A stretch of DNA of 64,000 bases from Hyphomicrobiales bacterium. GTDB lineage: Bacteria; Pseudomonadota; Alphaproteobacteria; Rhizobiales; Beijerinckiaceae. Below, piece after piece: positions 38,632-48,883 of the stretch. Where the stretch lies: positions 62,001 through 126,000 of the forward strand of contig JAIXSM010000027.1 of NCBI GenBank assembly GCA_027484655.1. Reading direction: 5' to 3'. Both the position numbers and the translations under genes were made by a program. Each line of letters opens with the position of its first letter. Within the stretch, counting starts at the first letter, position 1. The notes beneath the pieces were generated by a model. The model saw nothing but the letters and a program-made list of their open reading frames with translations, ran no database searches and was not told the origin of the DNA.

Positions 38632-39318
38632 TCAATCCTGCCTGTCGTAGTTGATACGGAAAAGGGACGGATCAGGTCTACGCTGCGTGTCCATGTTGCT
38701 GAGCGCGATCAAGGTGTTGCCCCCTTGCGCGTCATTGATCTGCCAGCGGACGAGCGCGAAGTCGGTATTCCGGAATATGAGGCTTATGCGCGACGTGCCG
38801 CCCAGCGTCGCACGATCCTCCACCCGGATCGTGGTCGCGGATGCGTCACCGGTGACGTCCAGGATCTTTACGTCGCGGGCGAGGTCAATTGTCGATTTCA
38901 GTAGGAACTTCAACGGCGTTTGCGCGATGAAGTATACGTCCTGCGTGTTGAGCCGCCGGTTGCGCACGGCGACGCTCGTACCATCTGCGATGATTTCAAG
39001 TGGCGACGGGCGATCGTATTCGAACCTCAGGCGTCCTGGCTTCTGCACGTAAAGCTTGCCGCTTATGACCCGCCCATCCGCTCCAGTCTGCACAAAATCG
39101 CTGACCAGGGTGGTCACGCTGTTGAGATAGGCGTTGGCGCGTTGGACCGCTGTCGCGGCGTCAGGCGTTGCGACGCTCGGCGGAGGCGCCGCCCGATTGA
39201 TCGCCGAACTCGCCGGAGCTCCCGGCTTTTGGCCGAGTTGCAGCGGCGAGCCCTGCGCCAGAGCGGTAGCGGCTGTGGCGGCGAACACTGTGAGCGCGGC
39301 GGATACAACCCTGATCAT
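38632..39318 (-). CDS. lolA: LolA-family outer-membrane lipoprotein carrier
   Basis: LolA ferries lipoproteins through the periplasm. From ATG 39318 the 228-residue protein has a clear signal peptide (hydrophobic core about 4-20, cleavage after ALAQG-type residues), a proline/alanine-rich linker, then the LolA half-barrel with FVQTGADGRVISGKLYVQ and KPGRLRFEYD. An earlier in-frame start would overlap ftsK and spoil the signal peptide. Confidence 0.9.
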   Translation of the reverse strand: MIRVVSAALTVFAATAATALAQGSPLQLGQKPGAPASSAINRAAPPPSVATPDAATAVQRANAYLNSVTTLVSDFVQTGADGRVISGKLYVQKPGRLRFEYDRPSPLEIIADGTSVAVRNRRLNTQDVYFIAQTPLKFLLKSTIDLARDVKILDVTGDASATTIRVEDRATLGGTSRISLIFRNTDFALVRWQINDAQGGNTLIALSNMDTQRRPDPSLFRINYDRQD

Positions 39319-39383
39319 GAAAGATTTCCCGAGGTCCTTTGGGCAGCAAAGTAGCTGCCATGTGTGGCGAACATTCGGCGAGG

Positions 39384-41873
39384 TCACGGATTGAAGGCGC
39401 CGCGATCAATTCCCTCACCCACCAGAATTTCCCGCTTGCCCGCGTGATTTGCGGGCCCAACCACGCCTTCCTTCTCCATTCGTTCCACGAGCGAGGCGGC
39501 CTTGTTGTACCCCACGGACAGGCGGCGCTGGATGTAGCTGGTGGAGCATTTGCGATCACGCAGCACAATCGCCAGCGCTTGATCGTAAAGCTCGCTGCCT
39601 CCGCCAGACGAAACGCCTCCATCGAATGGCGCCCCGTCTTCTCCATCGCCATCACTATCATCGACGATAGCGTCGAGATACTCAGGCTGACCCTGGCTCT
39701 TGAGGTGGGCCACGATCTTCTCGACTTCAAGATCAGAGACGAACGGCCCATGGACACGGGATATCCGTCCACCTCCGGCCATGTAGAGCATGTCGCCTTG
39801 GCCGAGCAGTTGTTCGGCCCCTTGCTCGCCGAGGATCGTCCGGCTGTCGATCTTCGAGGTGACCTGGAAAGATATCCGGGTTGGGAAGTTCGCCTTGATC
39901 GTTCCCGTTATGACGTCCACGGAGGGCCGCTGCGTGGCCATGATGAGATGAATGCCGGCGGCGCGCGCCATTTGCGCCAGCCTCTGGATCGCCCCTTCGA
40001 TGTCCTTCCCGGCGACCATCATCAGGTCTGCCATCTCGTCGACGATGACGACGATGTAGGGCAGGACCGACAGGTCCATTTCTTCGCTTTCGTAGATCGC
40101 CTCGCCCGTTTCGCGGTCGAAGCCGGTCTGAACGGTGCGGGATATCACTTCCCCCTTCGCCCGCGCCTCGGCCACTCGGGCGTTAAACCCATCTATGTTG
40201 CGCACGCCCAGTTTGGACATTTTCTTGTAGCGATCTTCCATCTCCTTCACGGCCCATTTCAGGGCCACGATCGCCTTCTTGGGTTCAGTCACCACCGGGG
40301 TCAGCAGGTGCGGGATGCCGTCATACACCGACAACTCCAGCATTTTGGGGTCGATCATGATCAGACGACATTCCTGTGGGCTCAGCCTGTAGAGCAGAGA
40401 CAGCACGAAGGTGTTTATCGCGACCGATTTGCCGGAGCCTGTGGTGCCGGCCACAAGCAGGTGGGGCATGCGCGCAAGATCGACGATCACAGCCTCGCCG
40501 CCGATCGTTTTGCCCAACGCGATCGCAAGCTTGTGTTTCGTGTTCTCGAAGTCTTCCGAGCCCACCAGCTCCCTCAGGTAAACGGTCTCGCGTCTCTGGT
40601 TGGGAAGCTCAACTCCAATCGCATTCCGGCCCTGTACGACAGCGACGCGTGCGGAAATTGCGGACATTGACCGCGCAATATCGTCCGCCAAACCTATCAC
40701 CCGTGCGGACTTGATGCCGGGCGCGGGCTCCAGCTCATACAACGTCACCACTGGGCCGGGTCTAACGCTGATGATCTGGCCGCGGACGCCGAAGTCTTCG
40801 AGTACGCTCTCAAGCACGCGCGCGTTCTGCTCGAGCGCGTCAGGTGAAAGCTTGCCACCTTGCCCCTTCTTGGCTTCGGAGAGGAGCTCAAGCGCGGGAA
40901 GCTCGAACGCCCCGGACGCTGCATGCGCGGCGGGCTGCCGTGCGGCTGGCCGTTGCTGCGGTTTGTCTGCAACGGGCGCGACTGCGATCCGTCCGGCGCG
41001 CCGTACAGGCGGCGGGGCCGGTTCCGGCGGCAGTTCGTCCAGGGTCGGCTCTGCAGCGGGTTGCAGAACCGGCGTTGTTGCGCGAGGCGTTTCCAGACGG
41101 CCGGACAGAACGGGTTCCACGCGGGATGACGCCGGGGCTCGCTCCGTGATGGGATGGCCGGGGCGCGGCGTAAGGCGCGCGCGAAGCATCAGGAACATGT
41201 GCGCGAAGGCGCCCAGCAAAACGAGAGCGAGGCCCGGCTCTCCCGCCCGGTCCCGGTCTTCCCGGGTTTCGCGCATGCGGACGGGCTCCTCGTCATCGAG
41301 CGCTTCCACTTCCACCGTCTCATTGGATGCAGAGGACGCCGCCAGCGACACCAACGCGGCCATAGCGAACAGGAGGCCGCCGATTGCAGAGCCCAGCGTG
41401 TCGTCCCCTACGACGCGGCGGGGAATTGACAGCAGGGCATCCCCGACAATGCCTCCGAGTCCGGAGGGGAGGGGCCAGCGCGCCGTCACCGGGAAGAGGG
41501 ACGCCATGGCTGAGGCGCAGATGACGCCGAAAAACATGAGCGCCACGCGCCGCGCCACACGATCGACGCGATGGTGGTTCGCCAGAAGCCATGCCCACGA
41601 GAACAGGGGCGCTAGAACAAGTATCGCGCTAAGGCCAATCAACTGCATGAGCAGGTCAGCGATCAGCGCGCCGGTCGCGCCGAGCAGGTTCCGAACCGGC
41701 CCATCGGTGGCGTAGTTCAGACTGGGATCCTTTGAGGACCACGTCGCAAGCGCCAAGGCGAGGCATACGCCTGCAGCCGCGAAGGCGAGAGCGCACAGTT
41801 CCGCGCTCCGCTTGCCGATGTACTCTCGGAGAGCTTCCGGGATGTTGTCTAGGCTTGCGGTGATCGTGCGCAT
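39384..41873 (-). CDS. ftsK: DNA translocase FtsK
   Basis: FtsK pumps chromosome ends across the septum and activates XerCD at dif. The 829-residue protein has about four N-terminal membrane segments, a proline-rich linker (about 240-320, short), the alpha/beta motor with Walker A GTTGSGKS and Walker [13 protein letters not shown], and a C-terminal gamma winged-helix domain ([22 protein letters not shown]) that reads polarity sequences. ATG 41873. A consensus CtrA box lies about 80 nt upstream. Confidence 0.97.
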   Translation of the reverse strand: MRTITASLDNIPEALREYIGKRSAELCALAFAAAGVCLALALATWSSKDPSLNYATDGPVRNLLGATGALIADLLMQLIGLSAILVLAPLFSWAWLLANHHRVDRVARRVALMFFGVICASAMASLFPVTARWPLPSGLGGIVGDALLSIPRRVVGDDTLGSAIGGLLFAMAALVSLAASSASNETVEVEALDDEEPVRMRETREDRDRAGEPGLALVLLGAFAHMFLMLRARLTPRPGHPITERAPASSRVEPVLSGRLETPRATTPVLQPAAEPTLDELPPEPAPPPVRRAGRIAVAPVADKPQQRPAARQPAAHAASGAFELPALELLSEAKKGQGGKLSPDALEQNARVLESVLEDFGVRGQIISVRPGPVVTLYELEPAPGIKSARVIGLADDIARSMSAISARVAVVQGRNAIGVELPNQRRETVYLRELVGSEDFENTKHKLAIALGKTIGGEAVIVDLARMPHLLVAGTTGSGKSVAINTFVLSLLYRLSPQECRLIMIDPKMLELSVYDGIPHLLTPVVTEPKKAIVALKWAVKEMEDRYKKMSKLGVRNIDGFNARVAEARAKGEVISRTVQTGFDRETGEAIYESEEMDLSVLPYIVVIVDEMADLMMVAGKDIEGAIQRLAQMARAAGIHLIMATQRPSVDVITGTIKANFPTRISFQVTSKIDSRTILGEQGAEQLLGQGDMLYMAGGGRISRVHGPFVSDLEVEKIVAHLKSQGQPEYLDAIVDDSDGDGEDGAPFDGGVSSGGGSELYDQALAIVLRDRKCSTSYIQRRLSVGYNKAASLVERMEKEGVVGPANHAGKREILVGEGIDRGAFNP

Positions 41874-41951
41874 CGGACCTGGGGCAGCCAGAAAGTGGCC
41901 GCCGTAAGAGAGCGGCTTGTTACGTCCACGACCATGCTAACCGCCTTGGGG

Positions 41952-41967
41952 TTAATGCCGGTTTAAC
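41952..41967. promoter_or_regulatory. Consensus CtrA box upstream of ftsK
   Basis: TTAA-TGCCGGT-TTAAC on the plus strand reads TTAA-ACCGGCA-TTAAC on the minus strand, so the consensus including the trailing C is satisfied both ways. The centre is about 86 nt upstream of the ftsK ATG. Confidence 0.75.
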
Positions 41968-41979
41968 CTTGTTGGGGCT

Positions 41980-42012
41980 CAAAACAAAAACGGCGCTCCG
42001 AAGAGCGCCGTT
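41980..42012 (-). terminator. Intrinsic terminator after amtB
   Basis: On the minus strand AACGGCGCTC pairs with GAGCGCCGTT around a TTCG tetraloop, followed by TTTGTTTT. It lies 20 nt after the amtB stop. Confidence 0.92.
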
Positions 42013-42032
42013 CGTCGTCGACAGTTGTTTGG

Positions 42033-43508
42033 TTAGTGATTGTAGGCGCGTTCGCCATGCTCGGCGAGGTCGAGACCTTCACGTTCCTGATCCGGAGCGA
42101 CGCGCAGCCCGACGATCAGATCAACGACCTTGAAAAGGATCGCAGAGCCGACGCCCGACCAGACCAGGGTCAGGATCACGCCCTTTAGCTGGGCGAACAC
42201 CTGAGTTCCGAAGTCATAGGCCGCGATTGCGAGTTCACCCGGCTTCGACTCGTAGTCCGGAACGCCAGCGCCACCGAGCGCCTGGCTGACGAAGATACCC
42301 GTGCCGATGGCGCCAATGATGCCGCCGACGCAGTGGATACCGAACACGTCGAGCGTGTCGTCGTATCCGATCTTCTGCTTCACATAAGAGACAAAGTAGA
42401 AGCAGATCGCGCCAGCCATAACACCCAGGACGATCGCCCCCATCGGTCCGACGAAGCCGGCCGCCGGAGTCACCGCCACAAGGCCAGCGATGGCGCCTGA
42501 GACCATGCCCAGAAGGGACGGCTTGCCCTTCGCGCCCCATTCCACGAACAGCCATGCGAGGATACCCGCAGCCGTCGCGACGAACGTGTTGACGAAGGCC
42601 AAAGCAGCGGTGCCCGTCGCTTCCAGGTTTGAGCCGGCATTGAAGCCGAACCAGCCAACCCACAGCAGCGAGGCGCCGATCATCGTCATGGTGAGCGAGT
42701 GCGGAGCCATCATCTCGCGAGGATAGCCGATCCGCTTGCCGATCATGATGCAGCCAACGAGGCCGGCGATGCCTGCGTTGATGTGCACGACCGTGCCGCC
42801 AGCGAAGTCCAGGGCGCCCCACTGGAAGATCAGCCCAGCGTCGGCCTTGACCTCATCAAGCTTTGCCTTCGCTGCAGCCTTGGCGGCTTCGTCGGTCGCC
42901 GCGGCGACGGCCTTGGCGGCTTCGGCGATCGCGTCTGGGCCTGCCCAGTACCAGACCATGTGGGCGATGGGGAAGTAAATGAGCGTCAGCCACAGCGCAG
43001 TGAACAGCATCAGCGCCGAGAATTTGATGCGCTCCGCAAAGGCGCCAATGATCAGCGCCGGCGTGATGCAGGCGAAAGTGGCCTGGAAAGCCATGTACGC
43101 CAGTTCGGGAACCACAACGCCGTTCGAGAACGTCGCGGCGGTCGATTCAGGCGTGACCCCGATGAGGAAAGCCTTCGAGAACCCGCCGATGAACGAGTTG
43201 AGCCCGCCGCCGCTCGTAAACGCCAGCGAGTAGCCGTAGACCACCCAGATGATCGCAGCGAGGGCGACGATCATGAACACCTGGGACAGGACCGACAGCA
43301 TATTCTTCGAGCGGACAAGTCCGCCGTAAAAGAGCGCCAGGCCCGGGACCGACATCATCAGAACGAGCAGTGTGGCGACGAGCAGCCAGGCGGTGTCGCC
43401 CTTGTTTGGCGTCGGCGCGGTGGACGCCAGAGCTATCTGGCTGGTTGCTGCGACGGCCATCGTCGTCAAGGCGACGCGTAAGCCTAACCGCGTAAAGAGA
43501 TTGGACAT
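42033..43508 (-). CDS. amtB: Ammonium transporter AmtB
   Basis: AmtB conducts ammonium across the inner membrane. The 491-residue protein has a signal-like first segment and eleven predicted membrane helices, with GALDFAGGTVVHINAG and the FGIHCVGG His region of the pore. The loop just before GALDFAGG carries an alanine/lysine/aspartate-rich insertion of about 35 residues. ATG 43508 has AGGAG 7 nt upstream. It follows glnK, the usual order. Confidence 0.96.
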   Translation of the reverse strand: MSNLFTRLGLRVALTTMAVAATSQIALASTAPTPNKGDTAWLLVATLLVLMMSVPGLALFYGGLVRSKNMLSVLSQVFMIVALAAIIWVVYGYSLAFTSGGGLNSFIGGFSKAFLIGVTPESTAATFSNGVVVPELAYMAFQATFACITPALIIGAFAERIKFSALMLFTALWLTLIYFPIAHMVWYWAGPDAIAEAAKAVAAATDEAAKAAAKAKLDEVKADAGLIFQWGALDFAGGTVVHINAGIAGLVGCIMIGKRIGYPREMMAPHSLTMTMIGASLLWVGWFGFNAGSNLEATGTAALAFVNTFVATAAGILAWLFVEWGAKGKPSLLGMVSGAIAGLVAVTPAAGFVGPMGAIVLGVMAGAICFYFVSYVKQKIGYDDTLDVFGIHCVGGIIGAIGTGIFVSQALGGAGVPDYESKPGELAIAAYDFGTQVFAQLKGVILTLVWSGVGSAILFKVVDLIVGLRVAPDQEREGLDLAEHGERAYNH

Positions 43509-43536
43509 TGTTGAACTCCTGCCAAGGCTTTCTTTG

Positions 43537-43905
<369 letters not shown>

Positions 43906-43985
43906 CTACGGCGTCCACGCCGCCCCCTTGGGCTCGTTACGCGCGCACATCGCGCATGGCGACGGGCGGGCTCATCGAGGGACAA

Positions 43986-44000
43986 TCAAGCCTTGTGCCA
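43986..44000 (-). promoter_or_regulatory. Candidate sigma-54 promoter of glnK-amtB
   Basis: TGGCACAAGGCTTGA fits the -24/-12 consensus TGGCAC-N5-TTGC except that the last C is A. It is 111 nt upstream of the glnK start, and NtrC-controlled sigma-54 promoters are usual for this operon. No clear NtrC enhancer was found. Confidence 0.5.
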
Positions 44001-44202
44001 GTTGCCCGTCGTCAGTCCCGGCGCGAGCGGCGTATGTTTGCTTCCATTTAGGCGATGAGTACCCGCGCTGGTGGAGGTTATGGCTACAGCTTGATGCAAT
44101 TTGATGAAAAGATAGGCGCCTTCGCATTGTGCATCACAGAGCGTTCAAAAACAGGGCGCGGCGAGTGGGCGCACAGACTGGTCCTCGGGGCGATAGGCCG
44201 AT

Positions 44203-45426
44203 ATGCATCAGAACGCAGGCGGTAAGGTGGGCACCTTGAACAAGGCTGATGTTCTGATCGTGGGGGGAGGGGCGACAGGCCTCGCGTTGGCGCTGGCGTT
44301 GCGCAAGCTGTCGTGCGGCGGTCTGGATGTGATGCTCTGCGATCCGGCGCTGGGCTCAAAAACCCAAGGCCCGCGGAGCACGGCTCTCGCTCAGGGCCCG
44401 TGGAACATGCTGGACGCCCTCGGGATCGCTTCAGGTTTGGCCTGCCTTGCCCAACCCATCAGCCGCATGGAGATCGGCGAATGGCGGCCCGGCGACCCGC
44501 TAGGCGCCAATCTCACCTTCGGCGGTTCCGTTGGCGGGCGTCCCGTGGGCTATATGGTTTTTCTGAGGGATCTTGAAGCCGCCCTACACAAGGCATGCGC
44601 GGAGGCGGGCGTTCGCATGGTCTGCGAGCCAGTTCTTTCGTTGACGATCCATGAGAGCTCCGCATTCGCTACGCTTCGCGACAGCGCGTGGCGCAGCAGG
44701 CTCGTTGTGGGCGCGGATGGCGGTAAATCGGTCGTAGCGACCACATTCGACTCCGCGCCCCGGGAGTGGAGTTATGATCGTCGCGCCCTTGTGGTCACAA
44801 TCTCTCATGAGCATGACCATGACGGCGTAGCCACGCAGTACTTTATGGAAGATGGGCCGCTGGCCGTTCTTCCCATGAGCGGCCGCCGGTCCTCCATCGT
44901 CTGGACAGCGCGTCCCGAAACATGTTCCCGGTTGGCGGGGTCTCCGGAAGCTCTGCTAGATACTCTGCGTGAGATTCTCATTCCGCGGCTCGGCCAGATC
45001 GTGATTGACGAGCAGCCCGCCACCTTCCCTCTGGGATTCCGGATGGCGAGCCGGTTTGCGGCGCACCGCGTCGCGTTGGCTGGCGACGCGGCTCACCGCG
45101 TCCACCCGCTCGCCGGCCAAGGTCTCAATCTTGGTCTGCGGGATGTAGCCGTTCTTGCCGAAGTCGTTGTCGATCAAGCGGTCGAAGGGTTGGACTTTGG
45201 TTCTGCGGACACGCTGCGCCGGTACGATGAACATCGAAGGTTCGACGTGCTGTCGAGCGGACTGGCGTTTGACCTGTTGCATCGGGTTTTTGGCGCTCGC
45301 TCAGCCCCGGCCGGCGCGTTGCGGCGCCTTGGACTCCAGATCACCGACCGAACATCTGCGCTCAAGCGCCTGCTTGAGGCGGAGGCGAGCGGCGTGACAG
45401 GCGCGTCGCCGCGCCTCTTCAGATAG
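44203..45426 (+). CDS. UbiH/UbiF-family FAD monooxygenase
   Basis: A 407-residue flavoprotein hydroxylase: N-terminal FAD fold [17 protein letters not shown], middle DG motif [10 protein letters not shown] and C-terminal [21 protein letters not shown]. Such enzymes hydroxylate the ubiquinone ring, and most alphaproteobacteria have several (UbiH, UbiF, UbiL); which carbon is attacked cannot be told. ATG 44203 is used; TTG 44236 at the conserved region is possible. It ends 8 nt inside convergent trm112. Confidence 0.9.
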   Translation: MHQNAGGKVGTLNKADVLIVGGGATGLALALALRKLSCGGLDVMLCDPALGSKTQGPRSTALAQGPWNMLDALGIASGLACLAQPISRMEIGEWRPGDPLGANLTFGGSVGGRPVGYMVFLRDLEAALHKACAEAGVRMVCEPVLSLTIHESSAFATLRDSAWRSRLVVGADGGKSVVATTFDSAPREWSYDRRALVVTISHEHDHDGVATQYFMEDGPLAVLPMSGRRSSIVWTARPETCSRLAGSPEALLDTLREILIPRLGQIVIDEQPATFPLGFRMASRFAAHRVALAGDAAHRVHPLAGQGLNLGLRDVAVLAEVVVDQAVEGLDFGSADTLRRYDEHRRFDVLSSGLAFDLLHRVFGARSAPAGALRRLGLQITDRTSALKRLLEAEASGVTGASPRLFR

Positions 45427-45682
45427 GGTCAAGCACCCTTGCTTCTTCAGGGAGCATGATAGGAACGCCATCGCGAATGGGATAAGCGAGGCGGGCCGCC
45501 CGTGAGATCAGCTCTCGACGCTCCCGGTCGTATTCGAGGACCGTCTTTGCAACCGGGCAAACGAGGATCTCAAGGAGGCCGATCGCGACCACGAAGTCTG
45601 CAGGGGCTTGGAAGTCCGCAGGGGCCTGGCCGGTCGCCTGAGCCACCGGCTCATTGTAATGAGGAGGGTGTTCCTCCACCAC
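45419..45682 (-). CDS. Trm112-like protein
   Basis: A small protein (87 residues from GTG 45682, or 75 from GTG 45646) with the Trm112 core [17 protein letters not shown]...[17 protein letters not shown]. Trm112 proteins activate methyltransferases in eukaryotes; bacterial roles are unclear, and only one of the zinc cysteines is present. The N-terminal part contains a tandem duplication, QAPADF twice. It overlaps the 3' end of the Lon-N gene. Confidence 0.85.
   Translation of the reverse strand: MVEEHPPHYNEPVAQATGQAPADFQAPADFVVAIGLLEILVCPVAKTVLEYDRERRELISRAARLAYPIRDGVPIMLPEEARVLDPI
45593..45628. repeat. Tandem 18-bp duplication in trm112
   Basis: Two adjacent 18-bp units (45593-45610 and 45611-45628) differ at two positions and encode QAPADF twice in frame. 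It looks like a recent slippage event. Confidence 0.8.
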
Positions 45683-46319
45683 GCGCTAACTCCATTTCCG
45701 TGATCGCCATCAATACGTCAGCCCGCTCCTTCAAGGTCACGGCTTCCAGGAGCGCTTGCTTCTCGGTGGGTCCGAATGGACTGATCATCGCCAGCGCATT
45801 CACCAGCGCTTCGTTGGTCGTCTTCTGGATCTCGTCCCAGTCAATCATGACATGGTTCGTTGATGCGAACGTCTGCAAAAGGTTCAGGAGGCGCTCTCTA
45901 TCGACCTCCTCCTCGCCCCGGCGCTCCTCAAGATCGCGTTCGAACTCCGCGAACGCCACGTTGCATTTCCGATAGGGCGTAATGGCGGCCTGCTCGTTGA
46001 CGATGCGAAACCGCGCCACACCGGTGAGGCTGATGAGATAACGACCGTCCCCGGTCTCCGCGAACTGGGAAATACGTCCCGCGCAACCCACTGAAAGCAA
46101 TTGGGGCGACCCGTTGTAGGCGCTGACGACGTTCTTGGGCTGAACCAGGCCGATCAATCGGTTGGATGCAAGCGCGTCGTCAATCATCGCCAGGTATCTG
46201 GGCTCGAAGATGTTCAGCGGAAGCCGGCCGCGCGGCAGCAGCAACGCCCCCTCAAGCGGGAACACCGGCAGCTGAGCCGGAAGGTCGTCCGACGAACGTG
46301 GAGGGCGATTGGCTTTCAT
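45651..46319 (-). CDS. Lon N-terminal substrate-binding domain protein
   Basis: A 222-residue stand-alone LON_substr_bdg (PUA-like) protein without ATPase or protease domains; it starts [26 protein letters not shown], typical of this family (positions about 17-42). Function is unknown; such proteins are suggested to bind peptides. It lies between a thioredoxin and trm112 on the same strand. Confidence 0.9.
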   Translation of the reverse strand: MKANRPPRSSDDLPAQLPVFPLEGALLLPRGRLPLNIFEPRYLAMIDDALASNRLIGLVQPKNVVSAYNGSPQLLSVGCAGRISQFAETGDGRYLISLTGVARFRIVNEQAAITPYRKCNVAFAEFERDLEERRGEEEVDRERLLNLLQTFASTNHVMIDWDEIQKTTNEALVNALAMISPFGPTEKQALLEAVTLKERADVLMAITEMELARGGGTPSSLQ

Positions 46320-46343
46320 GAGGTCACCGATGAAGCTTGTGGC

Positions 46344-47246
46344 TCATGAGAAGAGGAGGGCTGAGAGCTTGCGGCGAGCGTTGATGGTTTCGCTCGCCAT
46401 CGGGCCCCATGCCTCAAAAAACTGCAGCAGCTGCTTGCGCGCAGCGCCATCGTTCCAATTCCTCTCCCGGCGGATGACTTCAAGCAGCGTGTCGGCCGCT
46501 CCCTCCCTGTCGTCGCGGGCGTTGAGGACTATGGCGAGGCTTAGGCGCGCGTCGTGGTCGCCCGCATCCTGGGCCAGTCTCTGCCGCAGTTGCGCCTCAT
46601 CTCCAGCCTCTTTCGACAGGCTAGCCAGATCAAGCGCCGCTCGCGCTGCGGAGATGGCTACGTTGGCGCTTGCCGCTGGAGGAAGCTCCTGTAGCTGCGC
46701 CTCGGCGTCATCGAGCTGACCCGCCGCCACAAGCGCCCGCACGAGCCCTCCCGTGGCCTCAAGATCATCGGGCGACTCGGAAAGGATCTGTTGGAAGAGA
46801 GCAGCGGCAGATTCAGTCTCGCCTTGCATCAAGGCTGCTTCCGCTTGAGCGCGTAATTCATCGGTAGAGGCGCTCAGTGGCCCAATCAGGCGCTCGACGA
46901 ACGCTTTTATCTGTCCCTCTGGCAAGGCGCCCATGAACCCGTCGGCAGGCTGCCCGCGGTCGAACGCAAACACCGCAGGAATGGAGCGCACACCAAGGTG
47001 CTGCGCGATCTCCGGATGTTCGTCGATGTTCATCTTTACAAGCTTGACCTTGCCCTTCGCCGCTCGAACGACTTTCTCAAGCAGCGGCGCGAGCTGCTTG
47101 CAGGGTCCGCACCAAGGCGCCCAAAAATCGACGAGCACCGGCTGGCGCGAGGACTCCGCGATGACGTCCGCGCGAAACGTGGCAGTGGTGGCGTCCTTTA
47201 CAAGCCCACCGTGATCCATTTCCGTCGCGCCTGCGAGCCCCGCCAT
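46344..47246 (-). CDS. Thioredoxin-domain chaperone (CnoX/YbbN-like)
   Basis: A 300-residue protein: thioredoxin domain (about 20-125) with active site C46-G-P-C49 and a C-terminal TPR region (about 135-295). This resembles CnoX, a chaperedoxin that protects and hands over substrates; the intact CXXC is as in the Caulobacter form rather than the E. coli one. ATG 47246 has AAGGA upstream. The name is a family inference. Confidence 0.88.
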   Translation of the reverse strand: MAGLAGATEMDHGGLVKDATTATFRADVIAESSRQPVLVDFWAPWCGPCKQLAPLLEKVVRAAKGKVKLVKMNIDEHPEIAQHLGVRSIPAVFAFDRGQPADGFMGALPEGQIKAFVERLIGPLSASTDELRAQAEAALMQGETESAAALFQQILSESPDDLEATGGLVRALVAAGQLDDAEAQLQELPPAASANVAISAARAALDLASLSKEAGDEAQLRQRLAQDAGDHDARLSLAIVLNARDDREGAADTLLEVIRRERNWNDGAARKQLLQFFEAWGPMASETINARRKLSALLFS

Positions 47247-47378
47247 TGCTGTGCATCCTTGTCCAATCGGCCGCGAGCCTGTTCTAACCTCGCGCATTAT
47301 AAATGGGGCTATTCGAGCCGACCGGCAATGCTTCTTCCGCTCGCACAAAAATGGCCGAGATAATTTGCCAACGCGCAC

Positions 47379-47407
47379 TTGCGTCCGCCAACTGTTTCCG
47401 GCATATA
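47379..47407 (+). promoter_or_regulatory. Candidate tRNA-Gly promoter
   Basis: TTGCGT (47379-47384) and CATATA (47402-47407) are spaced by 17 nt, with the tRNA 5' end 26 nt further on. Moderate match. Confidence 0.4.
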
Positions 47408-47433
47408 CCGCTTCGCGCCGGCGGCGCATGGAT

Positions 47434-47508
47434 GCGGGTGTAGCTCAGGGGTAGAGCACAACCTTGCCAAGGTTGGGGTCGAGGGTTCGAATCCCTTCGC
47501 CCGCTCCA
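47434..47508 (+). tRNA. tRNA-Gly (GCC)
   Basis: A 75-nt cloverleaf including an encoded CCA. Acceptor stem GCGGGTG/CGCCCGC (one G-T pair), D-arm AGCTCAGGGGTAGAGC, anticodon loop TTGCCAA with anticodon GCC, T-arm GGGTTCGAATCCC. The GCC anticodon reads GGC and GGU glycine codons. It is a single isolated tRNA gene. Confidence 0.97.
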
Positions 47509-47690
47509 GTCAAGCCGGTTCCTTCATCAGCTTTGAACGACCAACCTTGGACACATGGTTGGCGGGCCTGACAGGGCCCTAATTTGTCCTGGCAAGGTCG
47601 TGTTACAAGAAAGTCGCGCTTGCTGGCTTTGCAAGAGCGCAGTAACGCTCCCCATGGATTCATCCTGCATCCATTCCCATGGAGAGATTT

Positions 47691-48215
47691 ATGCGCCTCG
47701 ACGCCATTTCGCCCGGAGCCAACCCGCCTCACGAGGTTAATGTCGTGATCGAGGTGCCCATCGGCGGTGAGCCGATCAAGTACGAGATGGACAAAGCGTC
47801 CGGCGCGCTTTTCGTAGATCGCTTTCTCTACACGGCGATGCGCTATCCCGGGAATTACGGCTTCATCCCGCACACGCTCTCGGCCGATGGAGATCCTTGC
47901 GACGTCATCGTGGCGAACACCCGCGCGATTGCGCCGGGGGCGGTCATGAGCTGCCGCCCTGTCGGCGTCCTTCTCATGGAAGACGAGGCTGGCGGCGATG
48001 AAAAGATTATCGCGGTCCCCTCCAATAAGCTGACCCGCCGTTACGAAAAGGTAGAGAACTACTCGGATCTTCCGCAGATCACGCTGCAGCAGATCGAGCA
48101 TTTCTTCAGCCACTACAAGGATCTGGAGTCTGGCAAATGGGTCCGCGTGCTCGGTTGGGGCGATGCTGAGCGAGCCCGTCAGATCATCACTGAATCCATG
48201 GCGCGGGCGCGCTAA
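47691..48215 (+). CDS. ppa: Inorganic pyrophosphatase
   Basis: Ppa hydrolyses pyrophosphate and pulls biosynthetic reactions forward. The 174-residue family I enzyme carries the metal-binding DGDPCDV at 67-73 and the [10 protein letters not shown] segment. ATG 47691 has GGAGAG 4 nt upstream. The stop overlaps the stop of convergent metW by two bases. The 182-nt gap to the tRNA holds no other gene. Confidence 0.97.
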   Translation: MRLDAISPGANPPHEVNVVIEVPIGGEPIKYEMDKASGALFVDRFLYTAMRYPGNYGFIPHTLSADGDPCDVIVANTRAIAPGAVMSCRPVGVLLMEDEAGGDEKIIAVPSNKLTRRYEKVENYSDLPQITLQQIEHFFSHYKDLESGKWVRVLGWGDAERARQIITESMARAR

Positions 48216-48883
48216 CGGAACGAAGAGGAATTCCCGCGCCGGAGCAGGAAGACGGCCTGGTCTCCGAACATGTTCCAGACCCACCAAGGGGCGCTCACGC
48301 GAAGGGGCGTCCCCACACTGTTGAGCGCCACCGCGCGCTCGATATGTGCATCCAACTCATCCAGCATCTCTACGAAATCGCGGATCGTGCAGAAGTGGAT
48401 GTTTTGCGTTTCGTACCACGGGTTGGAGAGCGTGCTCGTGACGGGCATGCGACCTTTGAACATGAGCTGCATTCTCACGCGCCAATAGCCGAAATTGGGG
48501 AATGAAACGATCGCCCGTCGGCCGATCCGCAGCATGTGCTCGACGACGGCTTTCGGCCGCCGCGTCGCCTGCAGGGTCTGCGACAGGATCACGTAATCGA
48601 AAGCATCGTCGGGATAGTCCGCAAGGTCGGTGTCCGCGTCCCCCTGGATGACGGAAAGCCCCTTGGCGACGCAGTGATTCACGCCTCGTTGGGAAAGCTC
48701 GATGCCTCTCGCATCAACGGCTTTTTCCGCTGCAAGCAGCTTCAGCAAGGCGCCGTCCCCACATCCGACGTCAAGCACCCGCGTGTGCGGCTCGACCATG
48801 TCGGCGATCAGCCTGTGGTCGCTTCGAATGGATTCCTTTTCCACGGCGCGGCGTCCCCCTCCCGGCGTGTCGTCCATTGTCAT
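48212..48883 (-). CDS. metW: MetW methyltransferase-like protein
   Basis: MetW works with MetX in homoserine acylation in many Proteobacteria, though its exact function is debated. The 223-residue protein has a SAM-type loop [15 protein letters not shown] and the [13 protein letters not shown] block of the family. Its ATG overlaps the metX stop (ATGA). Confidence 0.94.
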   Translation of the reverse strand: MTMDDTPGGGRRAVEKESIRSDHRLIADMVEPHTRVLDVGCGDGALLKLLAAEKAVDARGIELSQRGVNHCVAKGLSVIQGDADTDLADYPDDAFDYVILSQTLQATRRPKAVVEHMLRIGRRAIVSFPNFGYWRVRMQLMFKGRMPVTSTLSNPWYETQNIHFCTIRDFVEMLDELDAHIERAVALNSVGTPLRVSAPWWVWNMFGDQAVFLLRRGNSSSFR

